Source: CBDBCK01 sp965203345
GTDB lineage: Bacteria; Chloroflexota; Dehalococcoidia; Lucifugimonadales; Lucifugimonadaceae
Direction: 5' to 3'
DNA: 64,000 bases
Assembly (NCBI GenBank): GCA_965203345.1
Contig: CBDBCK010000027.1
Span: 508,735 to 572,734 of the forward strand
The notes beneath the pieces are model-generated. The model saw only the letters and a list, made by a program, of their open reading frames with translations, ran no database searches and had not been told where the DNA came from. The position numbers and the translations under genes are program-made. Positions 1-12,300 of the stretch are shown here, one piece after another (position 1 is the first letter of the stretch; every line of letters starts with the position of its first letter).

Positions 1-2
1 AT

Positions 3-377
3 ACAGTATTGATAACAGTTGAAGCGTCCAATCCTTCTGTGGTTGTGTCTTTCGTGTCATCTGATTACGAGGTATCGGAAGGATCTTCCGTGGAGGTTCG
101 TATAGTTCTGGACGTGGCCCCCCGCCGTTCGGTATCGGTAAATGTAATAGCTAGCGGTTTGGGCGGAGCAACTGAAGATGACTACCGTTTGTCCTTCACT
201 TCATTCACGTTTGGTCCTGAAGCAAGAGAAGCAACGCTGGCTGTAACGGCGGTTGACGATTTGACTGACGATGACGGAGAGAGCGTATCTCTAGAGCTGA
301 TGCTGGACTCTTCATCTTCCAATGTATCGTTGGGTTCTCCGGCAACGGAGGAAGTATTGATACTGGATGACGATGAT
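3..377 (+). other. End of a PKD-like domain plus Calx-beta domain
   Basis: The window opens in the last strand of a PKD-like domain (TVLITVEA). A Calx-beta domain follows from 27, with 'VVVSFVSSDYEVSEGSSVEV' near its start and the acidic end 'EEVLILDDDD'. It has the same form as the 648-bp units of the central array, so a PKD/Calx array very probably lies upstream. Confidence 0.85.
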
Positions 378-3300
378 CCTGTTGAACCTTTGGTGACTGT
401 GTCATTCGGTGCTGCTCGTTACCCAGTAGAGACTGGCGGCATGGTACCGGTGACAGTATCTTTGGACGCAGACCCTATTCAAAAGGTAACGATATCTGTA
501 TCAAGCAACCCTGCGATTGTGTCACTGAGTAGTGATGAGCTGGTATTCATGCCAGGGGCAAGTCGTGATCAGGACCTGATGGTAACGGCGTTAGCGGTAG
601 GCACAGCAACGTTGAGCTTTATTAATCTTCCTTCAGGCGTAACAGGGGGGACATATTCTACGGCGGTTATTGAGGTTACGGATGCTCCTGTTGAACCTGT
701 TGGTGTGTCAGTGTCATTCGGTGCATCTAGTTATACCGTCAGGGAAGGTGAAGAAATACCTGTGACAGTTATACTGGACATGGATCCTGGACGTGATGTG
801 ACGATAAGAATATTGGCAGACAGCCCTAATATCTCTTTGCCTACACCAGACGTAATGTTCCTGTCAGGTAGTGTTCTTACGATGGAGTTGAGGGTATCAG
901 GTTCTGGCGAAGGTATAGCTACTCTGAGATTTGATACTCTTCCTGAAGGCGTGATACGAGGTACTCCTCCTACGACTAATATAATGATTCTTAACAGTGA
1001 TGGCGGTGTTTGCAGTAGGACGCAGGAGGTAGCGGCAGCCCTTGCTCAGGTTTCAACTGTTGATCACTGTGCAGACGTTACCGCTGCTCACTTGATGACG
1101 ATAACGGATTTGGATCTGTCTATTATGTCAATAGAGAATCTGTCGGTTGGTGATTTTGCTGGTCTGACGGCGTTAGAGAGGCTGTTATTGGATCACAACT
1201 CACTAGATACCTTGCCTGCTGGTTTGTTCAACGATCTGACGTTTTTGGAAACTCTAGATCTTTCCAACAACGAACTGTCGGAGTTGTCTTCAGGTCTGTT
1301 CAGCTCTTTGACGAGGTTACAGCTCCTTGAGCTGGACAACAACGCCTTGATGGACTTACCTTCCGATATATTCACAGGGCTGGGTATGCTGGAACGTTTG
1401 TGGCTGAACAGTAACCGGTTCCACTCTTTGCCCGCTGATATATTTATGGATCAAGCCGGACTGGCTATAGATACAACACCTGGTAATGTGTTGCGTTTGG
1501 ATGGCAACCTTTGGGACTTTGGACTTTCCTCTACGGATGTATCTGTAGCAGAAGAAGCTGGAGCTGTAGACGTTATGGTTTCGCTTACGCATTCTTTGGA
1601 CTATGACCTTGTGTTGAGTGTGTCAACTATAGGCGATACAGCAGGTAGTTCGGATTACACTTTGTCAGCTACGGAGTTGATGATTCCTGCTGGCACACGT
1701 TCTGGGACGATCTCTGTATCTATTGACGACGATCCGGACTATGAAATGGCAGAGAGGTTTGAGGTGTTGTTCAGCGATGGTCCTGGGGTTCTGTCTGGTG
1801 GTTCCTTTGAAAGTACCAGTTCGACTTCCGAGGTAACTATTCTGGAGAGCGATGGTTCTGCTGTAACGGTGTCCTTTGACCAATCGGATTATGTTGTTGC
1901 GGAGGGTGCTTCTATGGAATTGTCGTTAGTTCTTGATAGACAGTCTGGTCGGACATTGGAGATAGGTGTATTGGTGACTCTCGGAGGCTCAACTACTTCC
2001 GCCGATTACGAAATACTTCCTGCTACTGTAACGTTCGGACCTGCTGAAACGGTTGCGACTATCACATTTGAAGCTGTGAATGACACTGTGGATGACGATG
2101 ATGAGGTTGTAGTTCTGGGACTAGACCTTACTGGTCTTCGTGGTGTGAGTGAAGGAACGCACGTGCCTGCGCGTGTGACTATAGAGGACGATGACGATCC
2201 TGAAGTATCTGTGTCATTTAGAACTTCTACTTATGAGCTATCGGAGGAATCGTCATCAATGCCCGTAGAGGTGATATTAAGTGCGGATCCTGAGAGGACG
2301 TTGGTGGTATCTATAGCCGTCACGGGAGACGCTGCTTCATCATTGATGGGGATTCCAGAATCATTAACGTTTATGGCAGGTGGTGCCGTTATCCAAAGCT
2401 TCACAGTTACTGCCTCGGATGACGCTAACTTGATCGATGAACAGGTGGTACTGATGTTGAGTGTTCCTGCGGAAGATGATCGTGCTGATGTAGGGGATCC
2501 TGGGACCACAACGTTGAGTGTGCTGGATAACGACATACCTAGCGTGGAGGTGTCATTCGGACAGGACATTTACATATTGCCTGAGGGCGGTATGGTGTCA
2601 TTATTTGTGAACTTGAGCGAGGCACCCCTCCGTGACGTTGAGATATCGGTATCAAGTACTGGGGACGTTTCAGACATTGCTGAGACTATTCCAACGACAA
2701 TAACGTTTGCAGCGGATGCGACGAGGGCTGTTGTTACATTGATCGGTATACCAGAGGAAGAGGATGACGATGACAAGAGCGTAACGCTGTCCTTGGATGC
2801 TACTGATCTTCCACGCGGGTTTTCAGTCGTTACTCCTTCGATTACGACTGTGATGATAGAAGACGATGATGATCCTGAAGTATCTGTGTCATTTAGAACT
2901 TCTACTTATCGGCTAGAGGAATCGTCATCAATGCCCGTAGAGGTGATATTAAGTGCGGATCCTGAGAGGACGTTGGTGGTATCTATAACCGTCACGGGAG
3001 GCGGTGCTGCATCATTGACGGGGATTCCAGAATCATTAACGTTTATGGCAGGTGGTGACGTTGTCCAAAGCTTCACAATTACTGCCCCGAATGACGCTAA
3101 CTCGATCGATGAACAGGTGGTACTGATGTTGAGTGTTCCTGCGGAAGATACTCGTGCTGATGTAGGGGATCCTGGGACCACAACGTTGAGTGTGCTGGAT
3201 GACGATGAAGCAGTTACAACCCCTGTTGAGGTGTCAGTGTCGTTCGACGAACCGGCCTATAGGATATTTGAAGGTCAAACATTGGACGTGTCGGTGGTTC

Positions 3301-6300
3301 TGGATGTGGATCCTGGCCGCAATTTGGCAATAACTATAGTGGGTTCAGGTGTTGGCACATCGGCTGTTGTATCTGGATTGCCAGCGACAGTGGAGTTTAG
3401 TCCAGGTGTGACGGAGGTGTCCTTCTCTTTGTCTGCAATAGACGACTCAACGGACGAAGATGGGGAGACATTGCTTCTGGAGTTTGATGAATTGCCGTCG
3501 GATGTATCTGTCGGCACTCAATCAAGTGCAATAGTGTCAATAATGGATAACGACTCCATATTGGGTGTGTGTTCCAGGACTGAAGAAGTTCAGGATGCGA
3601 TTATAGAGGCAGTTAATGGACTTCCTGGCGTTACGGTTGAGAGTTGTACTGATGTTACCGTGGCTCATCTGGGCCAAATAGGGGATTTGGGGATTGATGG
3701 GACAGAGGTTATGACGCTGCAGTCTGGCGACTTTTCCGGACTGACTTCGTTGCAGAGACTTGAGATATTTGACAACCAGAATCTGACGACCCTTCCTCAA
3801 GGACTGTTTGCCGATCTGGGCTCGCTTCGGACCCTTGACCTGCGTAGTAATGCTGTGACTACTTTGCCATCGGACGTGTTTGCTGGTCTGAATAACCTTG
3901 AGCTCCTTTTCCTGGATGATAATGGTCTGACATCTTTGCCATCGGATGTGTTCACTGGTCTGAATAACCTTGAGTCCCTTTCCCTGTCTAATAATTCTCT
4001 GACTACTTTGCCGCCTGGTGTGATATCACCTGAACTGGAAGCGAGAGCTTTTATAACTCTGGCTGGCAATCCCTGGGCTTCTCCCCTTTCTGTATCTGAC
4101 GCGAGTGTGTCTGAAACCGCTGGTGCTGTGTCCATAACCGTTAACCTCTTGGAAAACCTGGGTTATGACCTGACGTTGTCAGTATCCACGTCTGATGTTA
4201 GTGCGACGTCAGGTTCTGACTATGTTGCGTTGTCTGATGAGTTGCTGACGATAGGCTCTGATGCTTCAATGGGCACAGTTGCTGTGTCTATATTGCCAGA
4301 CTTTCTACCTGAAGGCGATGAGACGTTTGAGCTGGTGTTCACGAACGTTCCGTTAATTCCTGATGAATCCACGGGTGAGCTTGTGCGCGAGGTTAGATCT
4401 ACGGTGACTATATCTGACTCTGATACTGTCTTTGTATCATTCGTTGAGCCTGTTTATAATGTGGTGGCTGGCGAGACTGTAGACGTGGAAGTATATTTGA
4501 CCTCCGACCCTCTACGAGCGGTAACGGTAACAATAGGTGTATCAAGTGCCGAATCGCTTGTGTCATTGAGTAGTGATACGTTGGAGTTTATTCCGGGAGG
4601 CGTTCGTACCCAGTCAGTGACAGTAACGGCATCATCGGTAGGCACGTCAAGGTTGAGCTTTATTGATCTTCATTCAGATGTAACAGCTGGGACACATTCT
4701 ACGACGGTTATAGATATTACCTCTACTGAACGACCTGTAGCGGATGCTGGCCCTGACCAGACAGTGATGGAAGGGGTGTTGGTGACGTTAGACGGTAGCG
4801 GGAGTACGGATCCTGAAGGCACGCCTCTGTCATATTCGTGGGTTCAGTCTTCAGGTGAGACTGTAACACTGTCCGATTCTGCTATTGCTCAACCTACGTT
4901 TACTTCACCGGTTGGTCTGTTAACAGACGCGGAGCTTTTGTTCACCCTCGTTGTGACAGATGACACTGGCCAGACAAGTGCGGTTTCGGATACAGTATTG
5001 ATAACAGTTGAAGCATCTACTCCTGCCGTGGTTGTGTCATTCGTATCAGCTGATTACGCGGTATCGGAAGGATCTTCCGTGGAGGTTCTTGCAGTTCTGG
5101 ATATATTACCTCGTCGGACGGTGTCTGTAAATGTATTAGCGAGCGGTTTGGGTGGAGCCATGGAAGATGACTACATTTTGTCTGTCACTTCATTCACGTT
5201 TGGTCCTGAAGAAAGAGAAGCAACGCTTGCTGTAACTGCAGTTGACGATCTGGCTGAGGAAGACGGAGAGAGGGTATCTCTGGCGCTGATGCTGGACTCT
5301 TCATCGTCCAATGTATCGTTGGGATCTCCTTCAACTGAGGAAGTATTGCTACTGGACGTTAATGTGTGCGACAGGACCGAGGAAGTTCGGGATGCGATTA
5401 TAACGGCAGCTAATGCTCTTCCCGGGGTTACGGTCACGGGTTGTGAAGAAATTACCGAGGCTCATCTGTCAGGCATAAGCGAGTTGACTATTAGTAATGA
5501 ACCAGGCCTTACTAGACTGCAGTTTGGAGACTTCTCCGGGCTGACTTCGTTGATGACAGTTGCTATATCTTTCAACTATAATCTGCGGACCCTTCCTCAA
5601 GGACTGTTTGCCAATCTGGGTATGCTTGAGAGACTTGACCTGTATGATAATTCTCTGACTTCTTTGCCTTCGGGTGTGTTCACTGGTCTGGATAACCTTG
5701 AAGAACTTGACCTGGGTGGTAATGGTCTGACATCTTTGCCTTCGGGTGTGTTCACTGGTCTGGATAACCTTGAGTCCCTTTTCCTGGATAGTAATGGTCT
5801 GACATCTTTGCCTTCGGGTGTGTTCACTGGTCTGGATAACCTTGAGTCCCTTTTCCTGGATAGTAATGGTCTGACATCTTTGCCTTCGGGTGTGTTCACT
5901 GGTCTGGATAACCTTGAGTCCCTTTTCCTGGATAGTAATGGTCTGACTTCTTTGCCGCCTGGTGTGATATCACCTGAACTGGAAGCGAGACTCGGTTCTA
6001 GTCTAGCTCTGACGGACAACCCCTGGGCTTCTCCCCTTTCTGTATCTGACGCGAGTGTGTCTGAAGCCGCTGGAACTGTGTCCATAACCGTTAACCTCTT
6101 GGAAAACCTGGATTACGACCTGGCGTTGTCAGTATCCACGTCTGATGTTAGTGCGACGTCAGGTTCTGACTATGTTGCGTTGTCTGATAAGTTGCTGGCG
6201 ATAGGATCTGAAGATGCAGTAACCGGCGCAATAGTAGGCACAGTTGATGTGGATATATTGCCAGACTCTCTACCTGAAGGTGCTGAGACGTTTGAGCTGG

Positions 6301-9300
6301 TGTTCACAAACGTTCCTGTGATTTATGATGAATTCACGCGTGAGCTTGTGCGCGAGGTTAGATCTACGGTGACTATATCTGATCCTTTTGAGGTGTCAGT
6401 GTCGTTCGGCGAACCGGCCTATAGGATATTTGAAGGTCAAACATTGGATGTGTCGGTGGTTCTGGATGCGGATCCTGGCCGTAATTTGGCAATAACTATA
6501 GTGGGTTCAAGTGTTGGCACATCGGCTGTTGTATCCGGGTTGCCAGCGACAGTGGAGTTTAGTCCAGGTGTGACGGAGGTGTCCTTCTCCTTGTCTGCAA
6601 TAGACGACTCAACGGACGAAGATGGGGAGACATTGCTTCTGGAGTTTGATGAATTGCCGTCGGATGTATCTGTCGGCACTCAATCAAGTGCAATAGTGTC
6701 AATAATGGATAACGACTCCATATTGGGTGTGTGTTCCAGGACTGAAGAAGTTCAGGATGCGATTATAGAGGCAGTTAATGGACTTCCTGGCGTTACGGTT
6801 GAGAGTTGTACTGATGTTACCGTGGCTCATCTGGGGGCAATAAGGGTGTTGGAGATTGCCTTCACAGAGATTACTGAACTGCAGTTTGGAGACTTTTCCG
6901 GACTGACTTCGTTGCAGATACTTGAGATATTGTACAACCAGAATCTGACGACCCTTCCTCAAGGACTGTTTGCAGATCTGGGTATGCTTGAGAGACTTGA
7001 GCTGGATGATAATTCTCTGACTTCTTTATCTTCGGCTGTATTCACTGGTCTGGATAACCTTGAGCGCCTTTCCCTTTTTGATAATTCTCTGACTTCTTTG
7101 CCTTCGGCTGTGTTCACTGGTCTGGCTAACCTTGAAGAACTTGACCTGGGTGGTAATTCTCTGACTTCTTTGCCTTCGGCTGTGTTCACTGGTCTGGCTA
7201 ACCTTGAGTCCCTTTTACTGGATAGTAATGGTCTGACATCTTTGCCGCCTGGTGTGATATCACCTGAGCTGGAAGCGAGCCTCAGTATTCTAAGGCTGAA
7301 TAACAACCCCTGGGCTTCTCCCCTTTCTGTATCTGACGCGAGGGTGTCTGAAGCCGCTGGTGCTGTGTCCATAACGGTTAACCTCTTGGAAAACCTGGAT
7401 TACGACCTGGCGTTGTCAGTATCCACGTCTGATTTTAGTGCGACGTCAGGTTCTGACTATGTTGCGTTGTCTGATGAGTTGCTGGCGATAGGATCTGAAG
7501 ATGCAGTAACCGGCGCAATAGTAGGCACAGTTAATGTAGATATATTGCCAGACTCTCTACCTGAAGGCGCTGAGACGTTTGAGCTGGTGTTCACAAACGT
7601 TCCTGTGATTTATGATAGATTCACGGGTGAGCTTGTGCGCGAGATTAGATCTACGGTGACTATATATGATCCTTTTGCGGTGTCAGTGTCGTTCGGCGAA
7701 CCGGCATATAGGATATTTGAAGGTCAAACATTGGACGTGTCGGTGGTTCTGAATTCGGATTCTGGCCGCAATTTGGCAATAACTATAGTGGGTTCAAGTG
7801 TTGGCACATCGGCTGTTGTATCCGGGTTGCCAGCGACAGTGGAGTTTAGTCCAGGTGTGACGGAGGTGTCCTTCTCCTTGTCCGCAATAGACGACTCAAC
7901 GGATGAAGATGGGGAGACATTGCTTCTGGAGTTTGGTGAATTGCCGTCGGATATATCTGTCGGCACTCAATCAAGTGCAATAGTGTCAATAATGGATAAC
8001 GACTCCATATTGGGTGTGTGTGCCAGGACTGAAGAAGTTCAGCGTGCGATTATAGAGGCAGTTGATGGACTTGCTGGCATTACGGTTGAGAGTTGTACTG
8101 AGGTTACCGTGGCTCATCTGGGCCAAATAGGGGAGTTGGGGATTGATGGGACAGAGGTTGTGACTCTGCAGTCTGGCGACTTTTCCGGACTGACTGGATT
8201 GGGAGAACTTACTATAAGGCGTAACCAGAATCTGACGACCCTTCCTCAAGGACTGTTTGCCGATCTGGGCTCGCTTCGGACCCTTGACCTGCATAGTAAT
8301 GCTGTGACTACTTTGCCATCGGATGTGTTCGCTGGTCTGGATAACCTTGAAGAACTTACCCTGTCTAATAATTCTCTGACTACTTTGCCTTCGGGTGTGT
8401 TCACTGGTCTGGGCTCGCTTCGGGGACTTGGCCTGCATAATAATTCTCTGACTACTTTGCTATCGGATGTGTTCGCTGGTCTGAATAACCTTGAGGGACT
8501 TGACCTGGATAATAATTCTCTGACTACTTTGCCATCGGATGTGTTCACTGGTCTGGATAACCTTGAGCGCCTTGAGCTGAATGATAATTCTCTGACTACT
8601 TTGCCATCGGATGTGTTCGCTGGTCTGGACTCGCTTCAGTGGCTTTTCCTGTCTAATAATTCTCTGACTACTTTGCCATCGGATGTGTTCGCTGGTCTGA
8701 ATAACCTTGATTTCCTTTTCCTGTCTAATAATTCTCTGACTACTTTGCCATCGGATGTGTTCGCTGGTCTGGACTCGCTTCAGTGGCTTTTCCTGTCTAA
8801 TAATTCTCTGACTACTTTGCCATCGGACGTGTTCACCGGTCTGAATAACCTTTATATCCTTAGACTGAATAATAATTCTCTGACTACTTTGCCATCGGAT
8901 GTGTTCACTGGTCTGAATAACCTTGAGAGGCTTTACCTGGATAATAATTCTCTGACTACTTTGCCATCGGATGTGTTCACTGGTCTGGTTAGTCTTGAGG
9001 ACCTTTTCCTGTCTAATAATGGTCTGACTACTTTGCCATCGGGTGTGTTCACTGGTCTGGTCTCGCTTCAAGAACTTTACCTGGGTGTTAATTCTCTGGC
9101 TGTGACTACTTTGCCATCGGACGTGTTCACCGGTCTGAATAACCTTTATATCCTTAGACTGAATAATAATTCTCTGACTACTTTGCCATCGGATGTGTTC
9201 ACTGGTCTGAATAACCTTGAGAGGCTTTACCTGGATAATAATTCTCTGACTACTTTGCCATCGGATGTGTTCACCGGTCTGGATAACCTTGTTTTGCTTT

Positions 9301-12300
9301 GGCTGAATAATAATTCTCTGACTACTTTGCCATCGGATGTGTTCACTGGTCTGGATAACCTTGAGTACCTTATCCTGTTTAGTAATTCTCTGACTACTTT
9401 GCCATCGGATGTGTTCACTGGTCTGGATAGGCTTGAGGCACTTCGCCTGGATTATAATTCTCTGACTACTTTGCCACCGGATGTGTTCTCTGGTCTGTAT
9501 GACCTTGGGGTACTTCTCCTGGATAATAATTCTCTGACTACTTTGCCTTCGGGTGTGTTCACTGATCTGGACTCGCTTTCCCGACTTCGCCTGGATAATA
9601 ATTCTCTGACTACTTTGCCATCGGATGTGTTCTCTGGTCTGGGTAGGCTTGAGGACCTTTTCCTGTTTAATAATTCTCTGACTACTTTGCCATCGGATGT
9701 GTTCACTGGTCTGTATGACCTTGAGGTACTTCTCCTGTCTAATAATTCTCTGACTACTTTGCCATCGGATGTGTTCACTGGTCTGGATAGGCTTGAGAGC
9801 CTTTCCCTGTTTAATAATTCTCTGACTACTTTGCCATCGGGTGTGTTCACTGGTCTGTATGACCTTGAGGTACTTCGCCTGCATAGTAATTCTCTGACTT
9901 CTTTGCCGCCTGGTGTGATATCACCTGAACTGGAAGCGGGACTCAATGTTCTAAGTCTGAGCAACAACCCCTGGGCTTCTCCCCTTTCTGTATCTGACGC
10001 GAGTGTGTCTGAAGCCGCTGGAACTGTGTCCGTAACCGTTAACCTCTTGGAAAACCTGGATTACGACCTGGCGTTGTCAGTATCCACGTCTGATGTTAGT
10101 GCGACGTCAGGTTCTGACTATGTTGCGTTGTCTGATGTGTTGCTGACGATAGGATCTGAAGATGCAGTAACCGGCGCAATAGTAGGCACAGTTGATGTAG
10201 ATATATTGCCAGACTCTCTACCTGAAGGCGCTGAGACGTTTGAGCTGGTGTTCACAAACGTTCCTGTGATTTATGATAGATTCACGGGTGAGCTTGTGCG
10301 CGAGATTAGATCTACGGTGACTATATATGAACCTGTTGAGGTGTCAGTGTCGTTCGGCGAACCGGCCTATAGGATATTTGAAGGTCAAACATTGGACGTG
10401 TCGGTGGTTCTGGATGTGGATCCTGGGCGTAATTTGGCAATAACTATAGTGGGTTCAGGTGTTGGCACATCGGCTGTTGTATCCGGGTTGCCAGCAACAG
10501 TGGAGTTTAGTCCAGGTGTGACGGAGGTGTCCTTCTCCTTGTCCGCAATAGACGACTCAACGGACGAAGATGGGGAGACATTGCTTCTGGAGTTTGATGA
10601 ATTGCCGTCGGATGTATCTGTGGGCACTCAATCAAGTGCAATAGTGTCAATAATGGATAACGACTCCATATTGGGTGTGTGTGCCAGGACTGAGGAAGTT
10701 CAGCGTGCGATTATAGAGGCAGTTAATGGACTTGCTGGCGTTACGGTTGAGAGTTGTACTGAGGTTACCGTGGCTCATCTGGGCCAAATAGGGAGTTTGT
10801 TTATTGAGAGTACAGAGGTTGTGACTCTGCAGTCTGGAGACTTTTCCGGACTGACTTCGTTGCAGAGACTTGAGATATTTGACAACCAGAATCTGACGAC
10901 CCTTCCTCAAGGACTGTTTGCCGATCTGGGTATGCTTGAGCGCCTTACGCTGTTTGATAATGGTCTGACTACTTTGCCATCGGATGCGTTCACTGGTCTG
11001 GATAACCTTCAGGTACTTAGGCTGCATAATAATTCTCTGACTACTTTGCCATCGGGTGTGTTCACTGGCCTGGTCTCGCTTCAGCTCCTTTTACTGGATA
11101 ATAATTCTCTGACTACTTTGCCATCGGATGTGTTCGCTGGTCTGGACTCGCTTCAGTGGCTTTACCTGTTTAATAATTCTCTGACTACTTTGCCATCGGG
11201 TGTGTTCACTGGCCTGGTCTCGCTTCAGGTACTTTGGCTGCATAATAATTCTCTGACTACTTTGCCATCGGGTGTGTTCACTGGTCTGGTCTCGCTTCGG
11301 GAGATTACCCTGAATAATAATTCTTTGACTACTTTGCCATCGGATGTGTTCTCTGGTCTGGGTAGTCTTGAGGACCTTCTCCTGGATAATAATTCTCTGA
11401 CTACTTTGCCACCGGATGTGTTCACTGGTCTGGTCTCGCTTCGGATCCTTCACTTGGATAATAATGGTCTGACTACTTTGCCATCGGATGTGTTCACTGG
11501 TCTGGGTAGTCTTGAGGACCTTCGCCTGGATAATAATGGTCTGACTACTTTGCCATCGGATGTGTTCACTGGTCTGGGTAGTCTTGAGGACCTTCGCCTG
11601 GATAATAATGGTCTGACTACTTTGCCATCAGGTGTGTTCACTGGTCTGGGCTCGCTTGGGGACCTTTACCTGTTTGGTAATGATCTGACTACTTTGCCAT
11701 CGAGTGTGTTCACTGATCTGGGCTCGCTTTCCCGACTTTGGCTGTTTAATAACTCTCTGACATCTTTGCCGCCTGGTGTGATATCACCTGAACTGGAAGC
11801 GAGACTCGGTTCTGATCTAAATCTGAATAACAACCCCTGGGCTTCTCCCCTTTCTGTATCTGACGTGAGGGTGTCTGAAGCCGCTGGTGCTGTGTCTATA
11901 ACCGTTAACCTCTTGGAAAACCTGGATTACGACCTGACGTTGTCAGTATCCACGTCTGATGTTAGTGCGACGGCAGGTTCTGACTATGTTGCGTTGTCTA
12001 ATGCGTTGCTGACGATAGGATCTGAAGATGCAGTAACCGGCGCAATAGTAGGCACAGTTGATGTAGGTATATTGCCAGACTCTCTACCTGAAGGCGCTGA
12101 GACGTTTGAGCTGGTGTTCACAAACGTTCCTGTGATTTATGATAGATTCACGCGTGAGCTTGTGCGCGAGGTTAGATCTACGGTGACTATATCTGATCCT
12201 TTTGAGGTGTCAGTGTCTTTCGGCGAACCGGCCTATAGGATATTTGAAGGTCAAACATTGGACGTGTCGGTGGTTCTGGATGTGGACCCTGGTCGCAATT

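Noticed and set aside
2750..2880. GAT/GAC-rich microsatellite-like runs, also at the end of most Calx-beta domains
   Set aside because: They code for the acidic DDD(D) ends expected of calcium-binding Calx-beta domains and show mixed codons rather than pure slippage tracts.
8460..9884. Long antisense open frame (474 codons) across LRR module 5
   Set aside because: It exists because the 72-bp repeat is a multiple of three, so one stop-free antisense register is copied in every repeat. The product is a monotonous 24-residue repeat with no recognisable fold, while the + strand encodes a clear LRR solenoid.
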